A DNA stretch of 64,000 bases from UBA6163 sp031411655. GTDB taxonomy: Bacteria; Planctomycetota; Planctomycetia; Pirellulales; Pirellulaceae. The stretch is taken from contig JANOBM010000192.1 of assembly GCA_031411655.1 (NCBI GenBank), positions 71,640 through 135,639 of the forward strand, given 5' to 3'. Shown in pieces: positions 54,742-62,942 of this stretch. Under the pieces are notes generated by a model. That model saw only the letters and a list, made by a program, of their open reading frames with translations. It had not been told where the DNA came from and made no database searches. Made by a program: the position numbers and the translations under genes. Numbering within the stretch: the stretch's first letter is position 1; the number at the start of each line of letters is the position of its first letter.

Positions 54742-55470
54742 ATGTCCTTCATGTCCTTCATTCCCCACTGCTTGGCGTGGTTTGTATTTGCGTGTGTTGT
54801 CATGACCACTTTGTCACCCGTAACCGCTGAAGAAACTTCGTCGACATCCGGCGAGCTTAACGAATTGACTGAAGCCGAGGCTCGCGGCGGTTGGAAGTTG
54901 TTGTTTGATGGCAAGACCACGAAGGGTTGGCAAAACTATCGCAAGGAAACAGTCAGCGAGGGATGGAAAATTATTGACGGCGCCCTGGTCATGTCGCAGA
55001 AGGGGGCCGGCGATATCGTGACTCGCGAAGAATACGGATCTTTCGAGTTGACGCTTGATTTTAAGATCGGCAAGTCGGGAAACAGTGGATTGATGTATCA
55101 CGTAAAGGACACCGGCGACACGCCTTGGAAAACAGGTCCCGAAGTCCAAATTCAGGACAACGTCGACGGGCACGATCCTCAAAAATGCGGTTGGCTGTAT
55201 CAGCTCTACAAGAGCGATGTCGATGCCACCAAGCCTGCCGGAGAGTGGAACACACTGCGAATCGTGATCACGCCGACGAAATGTGAGCACTACATGAACG
55301 GTGTCAAGTATTGCGAATATGTTAAAGGCAGCGACGACTGGAAACAGCGTGTTGCGGCGAGTAAGTTCTCGGCGTTCAAGGGCTTTGGCGAAGCGACCGA
55401 AGGCCGGATCTGTCTCCAAGATCACAACGACGAAGTCGCGTACCGCAACATTAAGATTCGTTCGCGTTAG
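54742..55470 (+). CDS. DUF1080 (3-keto-disaccharide hydrolase-type) exported protein
   Basis: The 242-residue protein has a signal peptide (MSFMSFIPHCLAWFVFACVV, cleavage near VTAEE) and a DUF1080 jelly-roll domain: WKLLFDGKTTKGWQNY, YGSFELTLDFKIGKSGNSGLMYH, GPEVQIQDN, and the closing ICLQDHNDEVAYRNIKIR. DUF1080 is abundant in planctomycetes and some members cleave 3-keto-disaccharides. The DNA encoding MSFMSF carries a 9-bp tandem repeat (near 54738-54765). An intron-containing tRNA gene follows 57 bases downstream on the same strand. Confidence 0.87.
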   Translation: MSFMSFIPHCLAWFVFACVVMTTLSPVTAEETSSTSGELNELTEAEARGGWKLLFDGKTTKGWQNYRKETVSEGWKIIDGALVMSQKGAGDIVTREEYGSFELTLDFKIGKSGNSGLMYHVKDTGDTPWKTGPEVQIQDNVDGHDPQKCGWLYQLYKSDVDATKPAGEWNTLRIVITPTKCEHYMNGVKYCEYVKGSDDWKQRVAASKFSAFKGFGEATEGRICLQDHNDEVAYRNIKIRSR

Positions 55471-55527
55471 CGATTGCTGGGTTCTGCCATTCAATGCAAC
55501 TGGTTGCTACAATCAGCGACCTTGTTA

Positions 55528-55848
55528 GGGACCGTAGCTCAATGGTTAGAGCAGGGGACTTAAGGAAACGAAGCCTAAACAATCAAACGTTGCATGGCTT
55601 CTTTCATTGGGTTGCTTCGGCTTTTCCTTCACTTTGGGAGGGCCGTAGTAGAATTCGTCAAATTCGGGGAAGGCTAAGTCGCTTGATAAGCTAATCCCGA
55701 GCCAAGCCCCGTTGGGGAAGGTGTAGAGACTAAACGGCGAACTCGTAAAGAGAAGAGATAGTCCAGACCACAAACTCGAAAGAGGCAGCGAAAGCTGTAG
55801 TAGGTACGCATAATCCCTTGGTTGGGTGTTCGAGTCACCCCGGTCCTA
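55528..55848 (+). tRNA. tRNA-Ile(CAU) (or Met) gene interrupted by a group I intron
   Basis: The exons 55528-55560 (33 nt) and 55809-55848 (40 nt) join to a regular 73-nt tRNA. The acceptor is GGGACCG with CGGTCCT, the D-arm GCTCAATGGTTAGAGC, the anticodon stem GGGGA with TCCCT, the loop C-T-CAT-A-A, the variable region TGGTT and T-arm GGGTG/CACCC with discriminator A. CCA is not encoded. The variable and anticodon arms resemble tRNA-Ile2 (CAU), whose C34 TilS would modify; an elongator Met cannot be fully excluded. The junction is inferred from the 7-nt loop rule, a U before the 5' site and a G at the 3' end of the intron. Confidence 0.85.
55561..55808 (+). ncRNA. group I self-splicing intron (IC3-like), 248 nt
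   Basis: The intron has the conserved catalytic core. P4 pairs TCGGG (55664-55668) with CCCGA (55696-55700). P6 is CCCC-gtt-GGGG (55707-55717). P7 pairs GACTA (55728-55732) with TAGTC (55759-55763), in the context GGTGTAGAGACTAAACGG and GATAGTCCAGACC that marks the G-binding site. Two GAAA-loop hairpins follow (55775-55784 and 55786-55797). The last base is G, as expected. There is no open frame, so no homing endonuclease. Core sequence resembles tRNA introns of cyanobacteria (Leu) and Azoarcus (Ile), but the insertion point, between U33 and C34, differs from what I recall of both. The P1 helix is not clear to me. Confidence 0.85.
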
Positions 55849-55890
55849 TTTTTAATTTTGTGTTGTCTTCGCGCCTGTGGTACGAGTTCC

Positions 55891-55935
55891 GGGCCTCCTT
55901 GCGGCGATCCCTTCGGGCAAATGCCGCCCAGGCCC
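55891..55935. repeat. nested GC-rich inverted repeat
   Basis: GGGCCT (55891-55896) pairs with AGGCCC (55930-55935), enclosing GCGGC (55901-55905) with GCCGC (55923-55927) and an inner CCC-TTC-GGG. It could be a strong hairpin terminator or a dispersed element; it lies 42 bases past the tRNA. Confidence 0.55.
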
Positions 55936-56190
55936 CATTTTAAAGGCCCGGCCGGGGACGTCGGCTAATCGGCCTCGTCCGTAGCCCGTCAGCGATAGTC
56001 GCTATTGATAGTCTTGCCGAGCTATCAAATCCTTTTTGCTTCAAATTGACTGGTGGCGATGTTACACCTGGCGAGTGCTCCAGAAACAGACTCCATTCTG
56101 ACGCCGTATCAATCCATTCAATGGCAGCGCGAAGCTATTTCATACCCATTAACTTCCCGATTCTCTCCGTTTTCGTCGTGCCGCCCGATG

Positions 56191-56256
56191 TTGATTGGGA
56201 ACATGGTTGATTGGGAACAGGGGTGATTGGGAACATGGGTGATTGGGAACATGGGT
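56191..56256. repeat. 4 x 16-17-bp tandem repeat
   Basis: Four near-identical units built on TTGATTGGGAACATGG run from 56191 to 56256, with one unit reading GAACAGGGG. They lie upstream of the C25 protease gene. Confidence 0.9.
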
Positions 56257-56482
56257 TAAAAACGAACCAACCCTGATAGGTATCGCCCCCGTCGGCTCGA
56301 TTGAGTAATCTCGAACGGCGACGGAGAGAGTTGAGACATGTCGCTTACTATGTTGTCCAGGGAATCGGACCTGAAAAATGCGTATACATCCTTTTGCATC
56401 AGGCGTGCGGATGTCACTTTGGTGGAGGTACGTCCCGTTACCCATTTGTCGCGTGACTTTTCGAGGTCAAGGTCCTTTACGA

Positions 56483-58300
56483 ATGTACCCTACTTTCCGT
56501 TTTCAATTCGTTGCTTCGCTTTTGCTTCATGGCATAGCGCCAGTGTTAGCCATCGCAACCCTGGGGTGCGTCCCAACCGCGTCTGTAAGTATTCCACCTC
56601 GCGATTCCGATGATCTCTCACCGGCCACGCATGTGGCTGCGATCGATGACAACCTGACAGCAGTCGAAGAGGAACCGGAACGTAGCACGGATGCAAAAGC
56701 TACTGTCACTGCGATGCCGCAGGTCAGCCCACTGGTCATAGCGGTTTGCCCGCGTCCGATGCAGGCGACTTTGAAGCCGTGGGTTCAGCGCCGGACTCTT
56801 GAAGGACTCGACGTTGTCGTGATTGATTCTCAACCAACATCCGAACTGCTACAAGCTGCGATTGAGAAGGCTCAGGGCGGTCGGTGTGAGTATATCGTTC
56901 TTGTGGGTGACACGCCTCCGTTTTCATTGGGCTCTGCTTGTGACACCGATCGCTGCATCCCCACCGTCTATTCTGTTGCGGATGTTTCTTCCAGTTACCA
57001 GGAAACACCGCAATTGCCAGGCGACTATCGGTACGGCGATTTCGATAGTGACGGGATAGTGGAAGCAGCGGTAGGGCGTCTTCCCGTACAAACGACTGGA
57101 CAACTGCGAGGCTTGATTGAGCGAATTTGCAGATACGAAGACAGCCGTGACTTTGGCCGTTGGCGCTCCCGCGTTGATTTGGTCGCCGGGGTAGGTGGTT
57201 TCGGTCCGATGATCGATGGCGCGATCGAAATGGTTGCGCGAGGAATCATCACTGGCTCGATTCCAGAGTCTGTTCGTACGAGGATCACTCATGCAAGTCC
57301 GACGAGTTTGTACCATCCAGGCGCAGATGCATTCACCGAAACCGTACTAAGGAATTATCAAGATGGGGCAAGGTTTTGGGTCTACGCTGGTCACGGTTGG
57401 ATCACCGAGCTTGACCGAGTGCCGGCCACGTACGAAGGCCGGCCCGTGTTAGCGGCGAAGGACATGAATTTGCTACGGAGTTCGCCTGAAAACGCTCCCA
57501 TCGCATTGATGTTGGCTTGTTACACCGGCGCATTTGACGCTCATGAAAACTGCTTAGCGGAGACGATGCTGCTTGCCGACCAAGGGCCGATCGCCGTTTT
57601 AGCCGGGTCACGTGTGACTATGCCCTATGGGAATGCCTCCGCTGCGATCAGTTTGATACATGCGGTGTATGAACGAAAATCTCCCAGGCTCGGTGACGCA
57701 TGGCAAATGGCACTTCAGGAAATGGCAACTCCCACCGGTAATGATAACGAACTGCGGACGCGGCGAATGATGATTGATGGGATTGCATCGTTAGTGGGTG
57801 GCGGAGGAAAAATGCATGAAGAGCGATTGGAACACATGCAACTTTACAACTGGCTCGGAGATCCGACCTTACGGCTTGGATTGACCGAGGATGTGATCAT
57901 CGGCGAAACAAAGGATGCGACTTTTGGCCAGTTGCTGCAGGTTCGTGGGCGCTCCCCGATCGCAGGCGAGCTTGTCATCGAATTGCACCGGCGGGCAGGT
58001 TCCACAAGCGGAGCCTTGGAGACGGGCAAGGTTGGGTATGACCAAGCGAATGACACCGTGATCGCGAATTCACGCAAACGCATCGAGTCAGGTGACTGGC
58101 AAATTGAGTTACAATTACCGCCTAACAGTTCGGTTCATCCTGAAAGCTCAGTCCCCGTCGTTCTCAAGGCGGACGTCGCTGGCAAGACCGGTTTCGCTAG
58201 TGGCTCTCGTTCGCTTTGGTTGCGGCAAGCCAGCAGTAAAGTCAAACAACCGGAGTTGTCAGCAAGGCCTCCGGCTGTCAAGAAATTCGGAAGTCGTTAA
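56483..58300 (+). CDS. gingipain-like C25 family cysteine protease
   Basis: The protein of about 605 residues has an N-terminal signal-like segment (MYPTFRFQFVASLLLHG, ending near ATLGC, possibly a non-canonical lipobox). The C25 catalytic domain follows: LVGDTPPFS and PGDYRYGDFDSDG (calcium/substrate region), WVYAGHGWITE with the catalytic His304, and MLACYTGAFDA with Cys346. A C-terminal beta-sandwich (about 480-590) is present. The open frame extends to 56378, but ATG 56483 gives the first sensible signal region. It is probably a secreted or surface protease. tRNA-Gly starts 13 bases past its stop. Confidence 0.75.
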   Translation: MYPTFRFQFVASLLLHGIAPVLAIATLGCVPTASVSIPPRDSDDLSPATHVAAIDDNLTAVEEEPERSTDAKATVTAMPQVSPLVIAVCPRPMQATLKPWVQRRTLEGLDVVVIDSQPTSELLQAAIEKAQGGRCEYIVLVGDTPPFSLGSACDTDRCIPTVYSVADVSSSYQETPQLPGDYRYGDFDSDGIVEAAVGRLPVQTTGQLRGLIERICRYEDSRDFGRWRSRVDLVAGVGGFGPMIDGAIEMVARGIITGSIPESVRTRITHASPTSLYHPGADAFTETVLRNYQDGARFWVYAGHGWITELDRVPATYEGRPVLAAKDMNLLRSSPENAPIALMLACYTGAFDAHENCLAETMLLADQGPIAVLAGSRVTMPYGNASAAISLIHAVYERKSPRLGDAWQMALQEMATPTGNDNELRTRRMMIDGIASLVGGGGKMHEERLEHMQLYNWLGDPTLRLGLTEDVIIGETKDATFGQLLQVRGRSPIAGELVIELHRRAGSTSGALETGKVGYDQANDTVIANSRKRIESGDWQIELQLPPNSSVHPESSVPVVLKADVAGKTGFASGSRSLWLRQASSKVKQPELSARPPAVKKFGSR

Positions 58301-58313
58301 ACTGAAGCAACTG

Positions 58314-58386
58314 GCGGGTGTAACTCAGTTGGCAGAGTGATAGCTTCCCAAGCTGTATGTCGAGGGTTCGAATCCCTTCACCCGCT
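58314..58386 (+). tRNA. tRNA-Gly(CCC)
   Basis: The 73-nt gene folds as acceptor GCGGGTG/CACCCGC, D-arm ACTC/GAGT, anticodon stem ATAGC/GCTGT with loop TTCCCAA (anticodon CCC), T-arm GAGGG/CCCTT with TTCGAAT, discriminator T. CCA is not encoded. It sits 13 bases after the protease gene, so it may share its transcript. Confidence 0.93.
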
Positions 58387-58746
58387 CCTCATGAAATGCC
58401 GTGTTTTCTGGCTTTTTGCGTTTTTAATCGGCCCGTCGGGGGCTGAGCGAATCGGCGCGTTCGGCATTAAGAAACTCGGTGGGCCATGCACCTTATGATT
58501 TGGGTGCAAGCATGATTCAGACGGGTTTCGAAGTAAAAACCTAATTGCCGTTTCCATCGCTCGACCCCTCCTACTGCCTCGTGTCGTTGAGGTTTGGTCG
58601 TTCTTTGTCACAAGCCGTTGAACTCTCGGCGCCTGGATGCTCCCCGCAGTCGCCTGCAATGACACAAATGTACGATTATGATTGGCGAACCACAGTACGT
58701 TGAGCGCGGTTCGGTGTGGTTATGGAAGTAAGATGGCCTTGGTTCC
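58387..58746. other. intergenic region, no gene seen
   Basis: The stretch after tRNA-Gly has T-runs (CTTTTTGCGTTTTTAATC near 58413-58430) that may end the tRNA transcript. No convincing gene is present. Confidence 0.45.
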
Positions 58747-60420
58747 ATGGAAACTCCGCATTCCATGTTCGCCAACGTAAGGCTACCATTGCTGCGAGTT
58801 ACGCTTTCAAAAACGAAGTTGCTAGTTCGTATGGATAAGCCTGAATCTAATGGCCGTCATTTCTTGGTAACTGAAGGCAAAAGCGAAGTCGCATCTGTGT
58901 TGCACTCGCTGCGCATGCTTGTCTTGCTGTCGTTGGTGTTGGTGTTGGGGATGCCGACAAAAGCCCTTGGCGAGCTCCATTTGTCCGGAATCTTTGGCGA
59001 TTCCATGGTCGTACAACGAGACCATCCTATAACGGTGTGGGGCAGGACGAGCCAAAGTGACATGGTTACCGTCACATTCGCGCAGCAGAGTGTTGACGCG
59101 AGCCCAGATGAAGTTGGAGCATGGTCAGTCACGCTGAATCCGCAAAGTGCGGCCGATGACGGTCGGGAGCTAGTGGTTCGATCCGGCGCGGAGTTCGTGG
59201 TAATCCACGATGTCTTGGTGGGTGATGTCTGGCATGCGAGTGGGCAATCCAACATGGCAATGAATGTTGGTGCCGTCGGTAATCAGTTTCCTGAGGCCCA
59301 GCAGCACATTCGCGATGCGGCAATACCGAAAATCCGATTTTGCCGCATCGATGAGAATGGGTCGGAAGTCCCACTAGAAGACTTACCAAAGCGAGGAGGT
59401 TGGAAGGTCTGTTCGCCTGAGACCGTATCGGATTTCTCGGCCGTTGCATTTTACTTTGCTCGGAGATTAAACAGCGAAACCGGTGTACCCATCGGTATCA
59501 TTGATTCGTCGCGTGGCGGAACTCCCATTGAGCCATTCATTCCTTGCTCTGCCTTCCACTCACACCCAACACTTCAGCGAGAATTGGAACTCGGTGACGA
59601 TGGCGACCTCCTGGGCATAGGGAAGTTGTCTGGTGGTGTGCGCGCCCGCGATGCGAATTGGTTGCCCGGTCGATTGTTTCATTCACGCATTGCTCCGATC
59701 GCAAGGTTTCCTGTGCGAGGCGTGATCTGGTACCAAGGCGAATCGAACTGTGGAGAAGGCGAGGACCCGCGAGATTATCGATTCAAAATGCGAGCCTTGA
59801 TCACCGGATGGCGTGAAGCGATCGGCAATGAACTGCTTCCGTTTTACTTTGTTCAATTACCGGGAAGCGGTGCGAGTGAGGGTTGGCCCTATCTCCGTGA
59901 GCAGCAGCGGCTAAGCGAGGATCTACCTTGTACAGGAATGGTTGTGACCATTGATTTGATCGATAATGACATACATCCCTGGAATAAGATTGATGTTGGC
60001 GATCGTTTGGCTGCATGGGCACTCACGCGACAATATGGCAAAACGATTCCATGCAGCGGGCCTAAAATGAAACGAATCGACATCGTGGACGACACGGTAG
60101 TTATCGAATTTTCCAATTCTGATAGTGGTCTGATGATCGCGATTAAAGAGGGATTGGCAGTGCCTAAACCAAGCCCCGAAACGAAGCTTTCTCATTTTGA
60201 AGTCGCTGATCAGGGAGGCCAATGGCATCCGGCAGAAGCAGCGATAAAGGCTAGTACGGTTGTCGTCCGCAGCGCTGAAGTGTCAATGCCGATAGCAGTT
60301 CGGTACGCATATGTTGTCGATCCCCGGCATTGTCATCTTTATAGCCGAGACGGGTTGCCAGCGTCGCCTTTCTGTTCCCATCCGGAGCTGCTGAGTTACA
60401 CACCGAAGTTACCCCCATGA
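58747..60420 (+). CDS. sialate O-acetylesterase-family (SASA) secreted esterase
   Basis: The SGNH-type esterase of about 500 mature residues starts with a hydrophobic segment (RMLVLLSLVLVLGMPTKALG) that is probably the signal peptide. The nucleophile lies in ASGQSNMAMN (Ser168 in the longest frame). IPIG-like GVPIGIIDSSRGGTP and VIWYQGESNCGEGEDPRDY follow, and the terminal region carries DLIDNDIHPWNKIDVGDRLA with the Asp/His pair. It probably deacetylates sugars of sialic-acid or polysaccharide type. The coordinates give the longest frame; ATG 58831 or 58915 may be the true start. Confidence 0.82.
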   Translation: METPHSMFANVRLPLLRVTLSKTKLLVRMDKPESNGRHFLVTEGKSEVASVLHSLRMLVLLSLVLVLGMPTKALGELHLSGIFGDSMVVQRDHPITVWGRTSQSDMVTVTFAQQSVDASPDEVGAWSVTLNPQSAADDGRELVVRSGAEFVVIHDVLVGDVWHASGQSNMAMNVGAVGNQFPEAQQHIRDAAIPKIRFCRIDENGSEVPLEDLPKRGGWKVCSPETVSDFSAVAFYFARRLNSETGVPIGIIDSSRGGTPIEPFIPCSAFHSHPTLQRELELGDDGDLLGIGKLSGGVRARDANWLPGRLFHSRIAPIARFPVRGVIWYQGESNCGEGEDPRDYRFKMRALITGWREAIGNELLPFYFVQLPGSGASEGWPYLREQQRLSEDLPCTGMVVTIDLIDNDIHPWNKIDVGDRLAAWALTRQYGKTIPCSGPKMKRIDIVDDTVVIEFSNSDSGLMIAIKEGLAVPKPSPETKLSHFEVADQGGQWHPAEAAIKASTVVVRSAEVSMPIAVRYAYVVDPRHCHLYSRDGLPASPFCSHPELLSYTPKLPP

Positions 60421-61931
60421 TAAGCCAACACCTTGTCGATGACGAAAGTTGAATCGCAATCAAAGAATCGCTTTAAGACGAGATCGTTTGAAGTGACGTT
60501 CGACCCCATTCGGATTTGCGTCCGATCAATCAAAACCGTTGAAGCGTTCAATTGGGCTTGAAATCTAGCCAGATCTCCGGCCCCAGACTAGATCCGAAGT
60601 CTACTGGTGCAGCGTTTTCGACAGCCATTGGCCTCGCTGAAAAGTCTCAAGTGATCGAAGAGGCGGGTTTTCCGTGGCCGGCGGATATCTATCTAATGAA
60701 CGAACGAGGTAAAAGGGGTTTCCTTGCCTGAAAACGCGATTTCTAAGGGTTGCCATTCGTGGCAGCATGACGCCATGATGCGAGTCCGATGCGGTTTTAA
60801 TCTATCCGCCAATGTTTTGTTTGCCGCCACTTGAAGACCCCATCTTGCGCGATAGTGGAACGTCTTGTTCGGCGACACTCTGAAATCCGCAAGGGGATTG
60901 CGACTATCCGCTTGATGACTCGGCATAGTTGATCGATTGGGGACGGAACACGTCGCAACGTGTACTACTTTGCGGCCGATTCACCGATGAAGTCCGAGCG
61001 ATAATCCAGGTGTATGGCAGTCGCTTGATCTTCGAGGCGTCCTTACAGGAGATACGTGGACACCTTGGGCTGTAAGCGACGCGAAGTTGCAGCCATCCAA
61101 AAGTGCAACGGATAGTTCAGAGGTTTTTACTTTGCAGGGTCAACTTTATATTCGATGGCTAGACGCAACATGGCGGTGCTCATGTTCATTCACGCTACCG
61201 CTTTGGTAAGGAGTCAGCGACGCTGGGTGATTGGATGATCAGCGTTTGGCACCACTTATGGTGCGCGTGATTGTTTGCACCGATACCCAGAGGCCGGCTA
61301 TTCAAAAACGCCCCAAGCCAATCCGCAGACTCTTGAGCCTTGGAATCACCCGGGCCGCCGCTATCCGAAGTTGTAGGGCTCGGTGATCTATCCAGAATGG
61401 GAAGTGTCATAAGTTGAAGCGAGCGAAGACACTTTTGAACGCCATCACTTGACGGTGTCCCAATCGTTCATTTGAAAAGGTCACCCTACGGTGATGAACG
61501 TCAGGTGCGTCCTGTTCGGTTCGCCTGCGAGTTCTTGGTGGCCTAAACCGTAAAGTTTGATCACCTGGACAAAGCAACCGATAAAGGAGGTTTGGATTGC
61601 GATGGTCGAGACCCTTTCGATTCCGAATTTCGAGAACGGAAGGGTAGGGAACGTTGAGCGACCGATGTATCCGTCATGATAGTATGCAATCTCGAGTTGA
61701 ATCGCCCCGATTCGAGTGCTTTATCCCGCTTCGCTCGTTCAAGCACTTGGTCCAAGCCAATCGGGGCAGTTGATTTTGAGTACACTTTGCATTCCGGAAG
61801 CAAGGCCATCGCCGAGGTCGAAGCCACGATCCTAAACTGTAAGGCAGGCTAACCGCATGGGCCAATGAACTACCGACCATTAGCGTTCCTTCGTCACCAA
61901 ACCTCGTACAAGCCAACCCACTGAGTGAACC
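60421..61931. other. 1.5-kb gene-poor region with coding-like remnants
   Basis: No open frame here is a convincing gene. Short stretches read like fragments of proteins. Examples are plus-strand STGAAFSTAIGLAEKS ending in a stop near 60731, and GAHVHSRYRFGKESATLGDW near 61171-61230. They are in different frames, interrupted by stops, and I cannot assign a family. The pattern suggests decayed genes or a former mobile segment upstream of the sugar transporter. Confidence 0.45.
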
Positions 61932-62942
61932 ATGAATCGCAACGCATGCACATGGCTGATTGTCGCCTTGCTGACAATGAGCATCGGTTGCAACCAATCC
62001 ACATCGCCTGTGAGTGGTACCACGACGAACAGCCCACCATCGTCAGACACAGCCGGTTCTACGAAATCTGCGAAGATCATTGGTGTCTCTTTGTTGACGA
62101 CCACTAATCCCTTCTTCAATGTGATTGCCGAAAACATAAAGATGGAGGCTGGTGCACACGGATTTGATGTGGACGTGCAAAGTGGGGAATTTGATGTCGC
62201 GCGCCAACGCAATCAGGTCAAAGACTTCATCGTCAAAGGGGTTGCTGCGATCGTCTTGTGCCCCTGTGATTCACGAGCGATTGGAACGGCCATCCAGGAG
62301 GCGAACGAAGCCGGTATTCCGGTCTTCACGGCGGATATCGCATGTTTGTCTCCTGAAGCCAAGATCGTTTCGCATATCGCGACCGATAACCTGGGAGGCG
62401 GACGGCAAGCTGGGATTGCAATGATTGAGGCGTTGGGTGAGGCCGGCGGTAAAGTAGCGATACTGGATTTCAAACAGGCTGAATCGTGTTTGTTGCGAGT
62501 TCAAGGTTTTAAGGAAGTCATTGAAAAACACAACCAAGAAAACGCCGACGGTAAAGTCGAGATCGTCGCTGAACTTCCCGGAGACGGGAAGCGGGATATG
62601 AGCTTCAAGGCAACGGAGGATGTCTTGCAAGCTCACGCCGACTTGGTGGGTATTTTCGCGATCAATGATCCGTCGGCGCTTGGGTGTCGCGCTGCACTTG
62701 AGAAAGCAGGCCGTACCGACCAAATCAAGATCATCGGTTTCGATGGTCAGCTTGATGGCAAACAAGCGATCAAAAGGGGGGAGATATATGCCGACCCGAT
62801 CCAGTTCCCAGATCGGATTGGCAAGATGACTGTCCAAGCGATTGTCAAACATTTTAATGGAGAAGATGTTGAACCCACGCAGTTGATCGAGACAGCCCTG
62901 TATCGAAAGGCCGATGCCGATTCGGACCCTGAATTGCAGTGA
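61932..62942 (+). CDS. sugar ABC transporter substrate-binding lipoprotein (RbsB-like)
   Basis: The 336-residue protein has a lipoprotein signal with lipobox MSIGC (Cys20) and a periplasmic binding fold of the ribose/xylose type: IIGVSLLTTTNPFFNVIAENI, KDFIVKGVAAIVLCPCDS, IATDNLGGGRQAGIAMIEA and IIGFDGQLDGKQAIKRGEI. It delivers a sugar to the ABC complex. Its stop overlaps the GTG start of the ATPase gene by 4 bases (GTGA), a classic coupling. The ligand is not predictable. Confidence 0.9.
   Translation: MNRNACTWLIVALLTMSIGCNQSTSPVSGTTTNSPPSSDTAGSTKSAKIIGVSLLTTTNPFFNVIAENIKMEAGAHGFDVDVQSGEFDVARQRNQVKDFIVKGVAAIVLCPCDSRAIGTAIQEANEAGIPVFTADIACLSPEAKIVSHIATDNLGGGRQAGIAMIEALGEAGGKVAILDFKQAESCLLRVQGFKEVIEKHNQENADGKVEIVAELPGDGKRDMSFKATEDVLQAHADLVGIFAINDPSALGCRAALEKAGRTDQIKIIGFDGQLDGKQAIKRGEIYADPIQFPDRIGKMTVQAIVKHFNGEDVEPTQLIETALYRKADADSDPELQ

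Larger units (their letters stand above)
55849..56482. other. intergenic region with T-run, structured segment and tandem repeat
   Basis: A T-rich run (TATTTTTAATTTTG) directly follows the tRNA and may end its transcript. Then come nested GC-rich inverted repeats (55891-55935) and the 4-unit repeat at 56191-56256. No gene is seen before the C25 protease start. Confidence 0.55.

Noticed and set aside
55546..55773. 75-codon minus-strand frame inside the intron
   Set aside because: It overlaps the tRNA exon and intron core in antisense; conserved RNA structure explains the sequence better. It is not an intron-encoded endonuclease.
60693..61997. Minus-strand frames of 71-107 codons in the gene-poor stretch
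   Set aside because: None has a recognisable domain or start signal, and the last overlaps the transporter binding-protein gene.
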